Below are positions 7,831-14,935 of a stretch of 29,848 nucleotides of DNA, one piece after another. Where the stretch lies: NCBI GenBank assembly GCA_002431285.1, contig DJEF01000013.1:1-29848 (forward strand). Direction: 5' to 3'. This stretch comes from Ruminococcaceae bacterium UBA5905 (GTDB lineage Bacteria > Bacillota > Clostridia > Oscillospirales > Acutalibacteraceae). The notes beneath the pieces are model-generated. The model searched no databases, was not told where the DNA came from, and saw nothing but the letters and a program-made list of their open reading frames with translations. A program made the position numbers and the translations under genes. Each line of letters opens with the position of its first letter. Position 1 is the first letter of the stretch.

Positions 7831-8814
7831 ATGCCGCGAGGAACCAATCAAAAACGCAAGCTGCTGTATCTGCTGGATATACTGGCGCGGGAAACCGACG
7901 AGGAGCACCCGCTGACGCTGGAGCAGATTCGCACACTGCTGGCCGCCCACGGTGTGGAGGCGGAGCGCAAGAGCCTGTACGATGATCTGGAACAGCTGCG
8001 CCTGTACGGCGCGGACATCATCACCCGGCGGGATCGGCAGGTGCGGTACTATCTGGGGCAGCGCACCTTCGATCTGCCGGAGCTGCGGCTGCTGGTGGAC
8101 GCAGTACAATCCTCCAAATTCATCACCCACAATAAAAGTGTGGAGCTGATCCGCAAGCTGGAGGGGCTGACCAGCCGCCATCAGGCCGGCCAGCTCCAAC
8201 GGCAGGTGCTCGTCACCGGACGTATCAAATCCATGAACGAGAGCATCTATTACAACGTGGATCATCTGCACACTGCCATGAATACCGACCGGCAGGTATC
8301 CTTTCAGTATTTCGACTGGGATATCCGCAAGCAGCGGCAGCTGCGCCGGAACGGCGCCGCCTATACCGTCAGCCCCTGGGCGCTGACCTGGGACGATGAG
8401 AATTACTACCTCATCGCCTACGAAACGAGAAAGGGACTGCGCCACTACCGGGTGGACCGGATGCTGCGCATCACCCCCACCGGGGATAAGCGACAGGGGC
8501 GGGAGCAATTCGAGGCGGAGGATATGGCCGCCTTTTCCCGCAAGACCTTCGGGATGTTCCACGGTGAGGAGCAGCCGGTCACATTGCGCTGCGCCCGATG
8601 GATGACCGGTGTCATCCTCGACCGGTTCGGGCAGGATGCCGCCCTCCTGCCCGACGGAGACAGCCATTTCACCGTCCGGGTGCCCATTGCGGTGAGCGAG
8701 CCGTTTTTCGCCTGGGCCTCCGGTTTCGGCACCGATCTGACGATCGTGAAACCCGATGCCGTTCGGGTGCAATACACCGCCTATCTGAAGGAGATCGTAC
8801 AGCAATATGAATGA
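7831..8814 (+). CDS. WYL-domain transcriptional regulator
   Basis: The 327-aa protein has an N-terminal helix-turn-helix of the DeoR/HTH_11 type (about 8-75), a middle WYL domain (about 150-212, with S-P-W-A-L-T-W-D-D-E-N-Y-Y-L-I-A-Y and the following H-Y-R-V-D-R), and a C-terminal WCX-type extension. WYL proteins are ligand-responsive DNA-binding regulators; known ligands include nucleic acids and small nucleotides in some members, but nothing here shows the ligand. ATG 7831 follows a purine-rich AAAAGGGGGG and lies downstream of a plausible promoter. The last 8 bases overlap the next gene, so the two are co-translated. It may regulate that operon or a distant target. Confidence 0.9.
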   Translation: MPRGTNQKRKLLYLLDILARETDEEHPLTLEQIRTLLAAHGVEAERKSLYDDLEQLRLYGADIITRRDRQVRYYLGQRTFDLPELRLLVDAVQSSKFITHNKSVELIRKLEGLTSRHQAGQLQRQVLVTGRIKSMNESIYYNVDHLHTAMNTDRQVSFQYFDWDIRKQRQLRRNGAAYTVSPWALTWDDENYYLIAYETRKGLRHYRVDRMLRITPTGDKRQGREQFEAEDMAAFSRKTFGMFHGEEQPVTLRCARWMTGVILDRFGQDAALLPDGDSHFTVRVPIAVSEPFFAWASGFGTDLTIVKPDAVRVQYTAYLKEIVQQYE

Positions 8815-9349
8815 TTCCGAATCCTCCATCCCCTATCGGCTGATCCGCTCCGACCGGCGCACCCTGTCGCTGGAGGTCACACCCCAGCTGGAAACGCTGG
8901 TGCGCGCGCCCCGGCGCTGCCCCGTCGCAGAAATCGAGCGGTTCGTTTCCGGCCACGCCGCCTGGATCACCCGCCAGATCCAGCGGCAGCAGCGCCGTCA
9001 GCAGACCGGGCTGGCCCGCCCCGTATCCCCGGAGCAGGAGCGGGAGCTGCGGCAGCTGGCGCAGCAGGTGCTCCCCCAGCGGGTGGCGTACTACGGCGCA
9101 CAGATGGGATTGACCCCCGCCGGCATACGCATCACCGGCGCACAAAAGCGTTTCGGCAGCTGCAGCGGTCAGAATCGGCTGTGCTTTTCCTGGCGGTTGA
9201 TGCTGTATCCGCCGGAGGCCATCGACTATGTGGTGGTGCACGAGCTGGCGCACATTCGTCATCATGATCACAGTCCGGCATTCTACGCCCTCATTGAGCG
9301 GTATATGCCGGATCACCGGCAACGCCGCGCACTGCTGCAAGGGGAATGA
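8807..9349 (+). CDS. YgjP-like (SprT/M48-related) zinc metallopeptidase
   Basis: This 180-aa protein carries H145-E-L-A-H149 and a third ligand H155 in H-D-H-S-P-A-F-Y, the arrangement of YgjP/DUF45-type metallopeptidases, plus the preceding R-F-G-S-C-S segment typical of that family. Predicted soluble; the natural substrate of this family is poorly known. It overlaps the end of the WYL regulator by 8 bases, with an AAGGAG site 13 bases before the ATG, and is followed 19 bases later by a strong terminator, so the pair forms a complete two-gene operon. The family's usual length is 160-240 aa, so it is intact. Confidence 0.88.
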   Translation: MNDSESSIPYRLIRSDRRTLSLEVTPQLETLVRAPRRCPVAEIERFVSGHAAWITRQIQRQQRRQQTGLARPVSPEQERELRQLAQQVLPQRVAYYGAQMGLTPAGIRITGAQKRFGSCSGQNRLCFSWRLMLYPPEAIDYVVVHELAHIRHHDHSPAFYALIERYMPDHRQRRALLQGE

Positions 9350-9368
9350 CCATACGCTGCCATCGGAA

Positions 9369-9418
9369 AAGGGTCTGCCGAAAACGCGGATGTGTTTTCG
9401 GCAGACCCTTCTTTTTCT
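9369..9418 (+). terminator. Terminator after the WYL/YgjP operon
   Basis: A perfect 17-bp stem (9369-9385 with 9394-9410), 8-base loop, followed by CTTTTTCTT. The left foot gives a shorter T-run leftward, so it may also stop leftward transcription from 9735. Confidence 0.93.
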
Positions 9419-9734
9419 TCTGAGAGCTCCCCGACCGCGCCGGGGATAGACAAAACGGTCCGGGGACAACCGTTCCTGAAACGGACTGTCTCCCCGCTTT
9501 GTTTGTCGCATTACGCGCAATACGGCAGTAGCGCTGCCATTCTTCGACTGCCGAAACGAAAAAAACTTCTCGTTTCCGGTCGAAGATTCTCGGCAAACAG
9601 CATTCCTTAGCGGCGGGTTGGCCCGACCGGAGAATACCGGCGTATGCTGAGCAGAGGGCAACAAAACCGACGCTCCCGCTGTTCGGCCGAAAAAGCCATT
9701 GTAACCGGATCGCTTTATCTATGGGATTCACCTA
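9419..9734. other. Non-coding spacer with an imperfect hairpin
   Basis: No credible gene. The main structure is an inverted repeat at about 9540-9587: TCTTCGAC and AAACGA on the left match TCGTTT and GTCGAAGA on the right, with an A-rich loop. GC-rich partial dyads with GGGGA/TCCCC lie around 9430-9500. The hairpin could be an RNA element or the end of the leftward transcript from 9735. Not assignable to a known family. Confidence 0.45.
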
Positions 9735-10448
9735 TTATTGATCGGCGCAGCCGTTGACATAATAGCCGTCGGCATAGCGGATCACGGTATAGGTCTGGAA
9801 ATAGGCCGCCATACTGACGGTCGCCGGTATAGCGTTGCCGTGCTCGTCCAGCGGAATGTCCTTATTGGACACATAGCCCACCCGTACGGTGTAGGTATCC
9901 CCCCGGCGCTTGACATAATCCACCACGCCCTGATAGCCGGAGACCAGCGATTCAAACGGCACATAGTAGCAGCCGTCTCCCTCGCTGAACACCAGTCCGC
10001 TCTCCTCCAGAGAACGGTGGGTCAGCGGAGAGGACGGGCCAAACAGCGAGTTATAAGCCTCCTCCATCTCTTCCACCGACACGGCGATGCGCCCCTGGTC
10101 ATCCACGGCATACTGGCAGTTCTCATCGTTCTCCCGCAGCATCCGCACCTGCTCCGCCTTGGAGATCTTATAGGCAGCAGCATTGAGAAAAGCATCCTGC
10201 TCCTGCTCCTCGATGCCGTCAAAGGGAGTGGGATTATACAGCATCAGCGGCTCCAGAAAATAGTACATCTCATCCTTGAGTGCAGTGGTGTCGGTGGCCT
10301 TGCGCACGCCAAACACGATGCCGCCCACGATAGCGGCCACTCCCACCAGACTCAGCAGAGTTATGAACGCCCCCAGCGGCGCGGCATACCGGTGCTTTCC
10401 CCGGCGGCGGCCGCCCCTGGTATAGCGGTTGGTGGATTCTGTATCCAT
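9735..10448 (-). CDS. Membrane-anchored protein of unknown function
   Basis: The 237-aa protein has a short basic cytoplasmic N-terminus (R/K-rich 8-20), one hydrophobic segment at about 24-47, and an extracytoplasmic domain of about 190 residues with no cysteine motif or catalytic signature I can name. The acidic helix-rich stretch 78-135 is followed by a probable beta-rich part (150-235) with many Tyr. ATG 10448 is chosen because AAGGAGGA lies 8 bases upstream; an upstream in-frame start would sit over the promoter. It is transcribed alone from a well-formed promoter, divergent from the esterase gene. Function unknown; a surface or cell-envelope role is inferred from topology only. Confidence 0.8.
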   Translation of the reverse strand: MDTESTNRYTRGGRRRGKHRYAAPLGAFITLLSLVGVAAIVGGIVFGVRKATDTTALKDEMYYFLEPLMLYNPTPFDGIEEQEQDAFLNAAAYKISKAEQVRMLRENDENCQYAVDDQGRIAVSVEEMEEAYNSLFGPSSPLTHRSLEESGLVFSEGDGCYYVPFESLVSGYQGVVDYVKRRGDTYTVRVGYVSNKDIPLDEHGNAIPATVSMAAYFQTYTVIRYADGYYVNGCADQ

Positions 10449-10492
10449 AAAAGAAGTCCTCCTTCTTGTCTCACCGATTTGAGATATTGTAT

Positions 10493-10521
10493 AGTATACC
10501 ATAAAAAATCGCAAATGCCAA
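10493..10521 (-). promoter_or_regulatory. Promoter of the membrane protein gene (9735-10448)
   Basis: On the minus strand TTGGCA (10521-10516), 17-base spacer, TATACT (10498-10493), about 45 bases before the start. Confidence 0.8.
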
Positions 10522-10648
10522 CCCCCGTTTTTTCATTCCTCATGGTCGCCGGAAGATTCAGCACAATGAGGAAACGCCTCGGGCACGGGGGATGTTCCGG
10601 CGCGAATACGGACAGCACAAAGATTCTTCGGAAAATCGTCGTTTTCTA

Positions 10649-10677
10649 TTGCCAAGTCCGCCATTTCGTGCTACACT
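10649..10677 (+). promoter_or_regulatory. Promoter of the SGNH esterase gene
   Basis: TTGCCA (10649-10654), 17-base spacer, TACACT (10672-10677), 41 bases before the start at 10718. Confidence 0.75.
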
Positions 10678-10717
10678 GCACAGGAACCAAATTTTTACAG
10701 AGATGAGGGATTGTAGA

Positions 10718-11689
10718 ATGGAATTTTTCTCGCATGAGGATTCCCGCATTCAGTATATCGGTCGCTGGGCGTCCTACGGCAGCTCCGCCACGGCGACCGC
10801 CGTCGGCTCCCGCTTTACGCTGGGGTTCTCCGGTGAGCAGGCGGTGCTGCGGTTCGACGTGAACTTCCTCCAGTCGCCGGCTCCGCATCTGTACATACAG
10901 GTGGACGGCGGCGCCATGGTGGAGAGCACGCTGGAGCGGTATATCCGTATTCATACAGCGCCCGGACAGCACACCGTCCGGGTGATCCTCAAGAGCATGG
11001 TGGAGATGTTCCCCCGCTGGCACACACCGCTGACCAACCGGATATCCTTCGAGGGCGTGGAGGCGGACATACTGCATACGCTGCCCCCCGAAACCGGCAA
11101 GGTGCTGGAGGTGGTGGGCGATTCCATCACCGAGGGAGTGCTGATCGACGCCGACCATATGCCGCTGGGACGGGATCAGTATGACCGCCCCTTCCAGGAC
11201 GACGTGACCGCCACTTACGGCTGGCTCACCGCCGAAAAGCTGGGACTCATCCCCTGGATCATGGGCTACGGCGCTGTGGGCGTGACCAAGGGCGGCTGCG
11301 GCGGCGTGGTCAGAGCGGCGGACGCCTATCCCTATTGCTTTGACGGCGCGCCCATCGCCGCCGACCGGCATCCGGACTATGTGCTGGTGAACCACGGCAC
11401 CAACGACGGCGGCGCATCCGCCGAGGCATTCCGGGAGGGCTACACCGCCCTGCTGGATGCGATCCGCGCCGCGCACCCCCAGGCGAAGATCTTCGCTATG
11501 AGCGTATTCTGCGGCAGTCACGAGCAGGATCTGGAGGCGCTGATTCCGGCATATAACGCCGCTCACAACGATCACATTGTGTTCGTTAACGGCTCCCACT
11601 GGCTGCCGGTACAGCCCATCCATCCCCTGCGGGACGGCCATCGTCTGGCGGCGGAAAAGCTGGCCGAGGTGCTGCGTCCGCTGCTGTAA
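10718..11689 (+). CDS. Two-domain SGNH/GDSL esterase (CE2-like)
   Basis: The 323-aa protein combines an N-terminal beta-sandwich-like domain (about 1-120) with a C-terminal SGNH hydrolase domain. The nucleophile block is G-D-S136-I-T-E-G; the block II glycine lies in G-Y-G-A-V-G (183-188); block III is N-H-G-T-N-D (225-230); and the histidine block is I-H302-P-L-R-D-G-H. This layout resembles carbohydrate esterase family 2, which removes acetyl groups from sugars. No signal peptide is seen, so it is probably cytoplasmic and acts on imported sugars. The position of the usual acid in D-x-x-H is Gln299, so it may use a Ser-His dyad as some CE2 enzymes do. ATG 10718 has a GAGGGA site. Confidence 0.85.
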   Translation: MEFFSHEDSRIQYIGRWASYGSSATATAVGSRFTLGFSGEQAVLRFDVNFLQSPAPHLYIQVDGGAMVESTLERYIRIHTAPGQHTVRVILKSMVEMFPRWHTPLTNRISFEGVEADILHTLPPETGKVLEVVGDSITEGVLIDADHMPLGRDQYDRPFQDDVTATYGWLTAEKLGLIPWIMGYGAVGVTKGGCGGVVRAADAYPYCFDGAPIAADRHPDYVLVNHGTNDGGASAEAFREGYTALLDAIRAAHPQAKIFAMSVFCGSHEQDLEALIPAYNAAHNDHIVFVNGSHWLPVQPIHPLRDGHRLAAEKLAEVLRPLL

Positions 11690-12260
11690 CCGTCGGCCGC
11701 CATGGAGGCGCGGCCGACTCCGCGCTCTGTTGCGTGTGCCGCAGTCGTCAGCCGCCCGCTGTCGATGCGGTCGCCGTGCCCATTTGCACTCCGAACCCCG
11801 GCAGGACGGCCGCTTTCCTGTTGCGCAGCCGGGAGGTCCGCCCGCCGAGCGGACAGGCGGTGCGCACAGGGTGCGCACCGGCCGCAGTTCCCGGCGCCAT
11901 GTGTGGCCGTATCCGTTTCTCCGCTCCTTGCCGCGGCGCAGAATACCGCAGCATCCCGGGACGGACAACCGCGCAGACCGCACGGTCGTGCTTGGCAGGG
12001 GTTTTATGGAGAGATACGGCAGGGGTCCATCGGCACCCCATAGGATCATGATAGGATCATGGCTGAAAGCCCCGGCGCGTTTCCCTCGGTCAATGGGGCG
12101 AAATCGCCCGCTCCGGCCGTCCCGGGGCGATGCACACCGCCGGAGCAGTCAAAGGAACACCCGGCTGGGTCAGCAAAGCGATCGGAGAACAGTCGATTCG
12201 CCCCATCTCCGACCACAAAATCGACAAGGGAGCACGCTCCCCTGCTCTTTTCCAAAGTAT
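11690..12260. other. Non-coding spacer with several hairpins and a tandem 11-bp repeat
   Basis: No convincing gene in about 570 bases. Structures: a 9-bp stem at 11692-11718 right after the esterase stop (no T-run); GTCCGC/GCGGAC near 11837-11853; a 10-bp stem with a 3-base loop at 11858-11880; and an 11-bp tandem duplication ATAGGATCATG at 12040-12061. GC is high through most of it. It may hold an unrecognised RNA, or be decayed sequence. Confidence 0.5.
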
Positions 12261-12299
12261 AAAAGGCGATACCGCACGGTCTGCGCGGTATCGCCTTTT
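12261..12299. terminator. Bidirectional terminator between the esterase and the G5/3D gene
   Basis: Perfect 15-bp stem (12261-12275 with 12285-12299), 9-base loop, with AAAA at the left foot and TTTT at the right foot. It lies 5 bases from the end of the leftward G5/3D gene and is probably its terminator. Confidence 0.9.
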
Positions 12300-12303
12300 C
12301 CGT

Positions 12304-13374
12304 TTATCCGATCACATAGATGTTCATGGTGCGTCGCCCGAAAGCGCAGGCTTCCTCATATGATCCCATATACACATCGCAGAAGGTGCGGTCGCCGTTG
12401 GCAAAAGCGCCGGTATCCGCCGCCACGGCATAGCCATAGACAAATTTTCCGTCGGCGGAGGTGATCCACAGCTTGGTGCCGTAGGGGATGACCTTGGGAT
12501 TCACCGCCACCGTGCCGACCCCCAGCCGCATCCCGGAAGCGCCCCGTGTGCCCACCGAATAGGCCGTGCAGCTTTTACCGGTGTACACGGTCTTATAGCT
12601 GGTGGGCTGGCCCTTGGCGTCCAGCGAAATTTCAAACGGCGCATTGGATAAAGGCGTGCCGTAGCTGGCCCCCTTCAGCAGGATCTTATTGACCGGCTTT
12701 TTGGTCACGGTCTCATTGACCAGATCGGTAGCCACCACCTGACCGTTGACGATGGTCTTGCGATAGGTGAGGGTCTTGCTGCCCTGCACACCCGCCTGCT
12801 TCACCTGGCTGCGGCCGGGCTTGAGCACACAGGTATACTTGGTGACGGTCTCAAAGGGAATAGCCTCGGTGGTCTGATATTCCTCATAGGCCACCCGATC
12901 CACCGTGATGGCCATGCCATCGACGACGGGGGTGTCATTCTCCTCGCTGACGGTATCGTAGGCCCCCACCGACACATCCGCTCGGCGCAGCGCCTCGGCC
13001 ACCGTGCCGTCGGTCATGTGCAGCAGCGTGGAGAGACCGTCCGCCTTCACCTCAACGGTCATGGCACGGTTCACGTCAATGGTTCCGGCGGTGGGGTCCA
13101 CTTTCAGCAGATCATATTCCTGCAATGCGACGCCGGCGGCAGACACCGCCAGATACGGATCGCTGTGCATGGTCAGCACCACCCGGCTGGAATCCCCGTC
13201 GGTGACGGTGATCGCACGGGAGTTGACCGCCACAACGGCAGCCATGCCGGTGGTGATCGCTGCCAGGCATACGACGGCGAACAGACGGGAGCGCACCGCG
13301 CGGCGTACCGCTGTCCAGATGCGATTCAATTGTTCCATAACGTATGACCATCGCTTTCGCAACAGCGAAAGCAT
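12304..13374 (-). CDS. YabE-like cell-wall protein: DUF348 repeats, G5 domain, 3D domain
   Basis: The 356-aa protein has one membrane segment (about 32-50), two ubiquitin-like DUF348 repeats (about 55-160), a G5 domain (about 165-235) and a C-terminal 3D domain (about 268-356) with the three aspartates D320, D328 and D333 in A-D-T-G-A-F and D-R-T-F-C-D-V-Y-M. 3D domains are related to the MltA-type double-psi barrel and are probably lytic transglycosylases or peptidoglycan-binding; the architecture matches YabE/RpfB-type wall-remodelling proteins of spore formers. ATG 13374 has AGGAAAGG immediately before it, a short spacing; ATG 13338 is an alternative without a ribosome binding site. An 8-bp hairpin (13353-13372) starts at the ATG. 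A consensus promoter lies about 370 bases upstream. Confidence 0.93.
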   Translation of the reverse strand: MLSLLRKRWSYVMEQLNRIWTAVRRAVRSRLFAVVCLAAITTGMAAVVAVNSRAITVTDGDSSRVVLTMHSDPYLAVSAAGVALQEYDLLKVDPTAGTIDVNRAMTVEVKADGLSTLLHMTDGTVAEALRRADVSVGAYDTVSEENDTPVVDGMAITVDRVAYEEYQTTEAIPFETVTKYTCVLKPGRSQVKQAGVQGSKTLTYRKTIVNGQVVATDLVNETVTKKPVNKILLKGASYGTPLSNAPFEISLDAKGQPTSYKTVYTGKSCTAYSVGTRGASGMRLGVGTVAVNPKVIPYGTKLWITSADGKFVYGYAVAADTGAFANGDRTFCDVYMGSYEEACAFGRRTMNIYVIG

Positions 13375-13747
13375 CCTTTCCTACGGAATCGGACTGCTTG
13401 ACGCAGCCGACTCGTTGGTGCTCCGGCCGGAAACCCGTATGGCACCGGCCGGGCGATCGGTCTCGCCCCGCATCGCGTTCAGCCGACCGAGACACTTATA
13501 TTCTGCACAAATTCCGGAAACTTATGCAATGTGTCCCAGCGTCGGGAACGACACCCATTTCCACGGATATCGACCGCGGCCCACAGGCCGGAGCGCGTAT
13601 GCAACCGCCGAAAATCCGGAAAACCGCCGCTCGGTTCCGCACAGACCGCTCTGCGGCGGATGCCCGCCCGCATTCTTTACGATCGGCTCTGCGGAATCGC
13701 CGTCCATCGGACCGCGCAACCGAGCAAAGGGAAAACCAATCGGTTCA
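13375..13747 (-). promoter_or_regulatory. Long 5' leader of the G5/3D gene, possibly structured
   Basis: The perfect promoter at 13754-13782 would give a transcript start near 13747, leaving about 370 bases of leader. Near the gene it holds potential stems: CGGTC/GACCG within about 13457-13492, CCGGCCGG twice (GGTGC/GCACC flanking), and GAGTCGG-CTGC with GCAG-TCCGATTC around 13387-13414. Genes of this domain type are often controlled by c-di-AMP (ydaO) riboswitches, but I cannot line this leader up with that consensus. Confidence 0.45.
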
Positions 13748-13753
13748 TGGGGT

Positions 13754-13782
13754 ATTATACTCAGACACATTTCCGATGTCAA
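13754..13782 (-). promoter_or_regulatory. Perfect-consensus promoter reading toward the G5/3D gene
   Basis: On the minus strand TTGACA (13782-13777), 17-base spacer, TATAAT (13759-13754). Both hexamers and spacing are ideal. No gene starts within 370 bases downstream on that strand except the G5/3D gene. Confidence 0.85.
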
Positions 13783-14715
13783 CCCAGTACAGAAACGCAA
13801 ATTCTATATAGTTTGCACAACAATCGGACTGTTTTCCGTTCCGGCAAGCCCAAAACCGCCCCGCAAAACCGGCTCATATTCCCGGTCAAAATGTATACAT
13901 TCCGAGAAAAAACGTAGGGAAAACAGGGGTAAAAGGTTACAAAGTTGTCACTTTTTATGTGAAAGAGTGCCAATTTCTTCCATATTTGGAAATAAATCTG
14001 CCGATTCCGAGAAATGGAAGATTTTTTGTGCAACCAGCCGAATTGCCCCGGTAAAAATGACGCAAAAAAGCCGAAAACCCCTTGTCTGGGAGGTGAAAAA
14101 CGACCATTTCAAGAAAACACGATGAATATATATACAAAAATTGTTGTAATTATTATTTTCGGGCGGAATTTCCATTTTTTTGCCCCCGGTTTTTCTGTGT
14201 GCTCCTCGCGGTTTGCGGTCTGTACACCGACAGAAAGGCCCTTTTTCAGCGACTATTTGCTCGCTGACGGCCGATGGACATACCGGTTCCGCGTTCATGT
14301 ATCGGTCGATTTCTGTCGATCCCGGTGCGATCGTCCGCCCGGAAACCGAAAAACGCAGTCCCCCCCGGGGAAAACCTACCGTCCGCCGCCGACGGAACGG
14401 ACAAGCGGCGGACGCCCGCTAACAAGATGACAGGGCTGGCCCCGCAGCCCGCCCGGCCACAGGGCGGCGAGCAATGAACGCCGTCCCGGAAAAGCGGGCT
14501 GCGAAATGCCCGCTGCAGCGCAGCCATCGTCAAACTGCCGCCGCGACCGATGGCCGGACGCCGCCCAAACATCCGGCCGCATGACAACAAGCCGCCAAAT
14601 ATCCGGACGCAACACCATCTGCCGCAGACAAACCGGTTTTCATCGACGCGGCCGAATCGTTCCCGCGGGACGGGCAGACCTTAAAACACCACTCCTCCGC
14701 GCTCAAGCGCAAAAG
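13783..14715. other. Large non-coding tract with an AT-rich core
   Basis: About 930 bases without a recognisable gene on either strand. From about 13740 to 14180 composition falls well below the neighbourhood; in 14101-14160 I count 14 G/C of 60. It contains the perfect palindrome AATGTATACATT (13890-13901). The right half is GC-rich with stems such as 14381-14389/14405-14413 and a CGCAGCCCGC/GCGGGCTGCG pair about 50 bases apart near 14445-14505. Nothing matches an RNA or mobile element I know. Confidence 0.5.
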
Positions 14716-14749
14716 GAACCGGTCTGCGCCTAAAGGCGCAGACCGGTTC
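14716..14749 (-). terminator. Terminator downstream of the phosphodiester glycosidase gene
   Basis: Perfect 15-bp stem (14716-14730 with 14735-14749), loop TAAA. On the minus strand it is followed by CTTTTGC. It lies about 190 bases after the gene ending at 14936, with AT-rich sequence holding no gene between them. Confidence 0.75.
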
Positions 14750-14935
14750 TCCCAAATACGATTCTTATTACAGAGTATCCCGCAATACATTCGCAGCATC
14801 GTTCCGGTACCGTGATCTCGACGCGATCTGAGACTGCCCGTCATACTCTATATATCTATATACCTTAATAGATGCAAAACGCCGCCGATACCGACTGTCC
14901 CATCCGCCGAATATACCGATCGGGCGCCGTATCGG

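Noticed and set aside
9291..9731. Possible 146-codon gene in the spacer left of the membrane protein
   Set aside because: It covers the strong terminator and the end of the YgjP gene, has no good ribosome binding site and no recognisable domain.
12046..12255. Small leftward frame of 69 codons
   Set aside because: I see no ribosome binding site of note and do not recognise the peptide; kept only as part of the non-coding spacer.
13375..13500. c-di-AMP (ydaO) riboswitch before the G5/3D gene
   Set aside because: The gene type fits, but I could not find the conserved sequence blocks in order; reported only as an unidentified leader.
14014..14430. Rightward frame with a hydrophobic start at 14122
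   Set aside because: The GGGAGG upstream is about 27 bases from the ATG, and the C-terminal half is Arg/Pro-rich GC-driven sequence.
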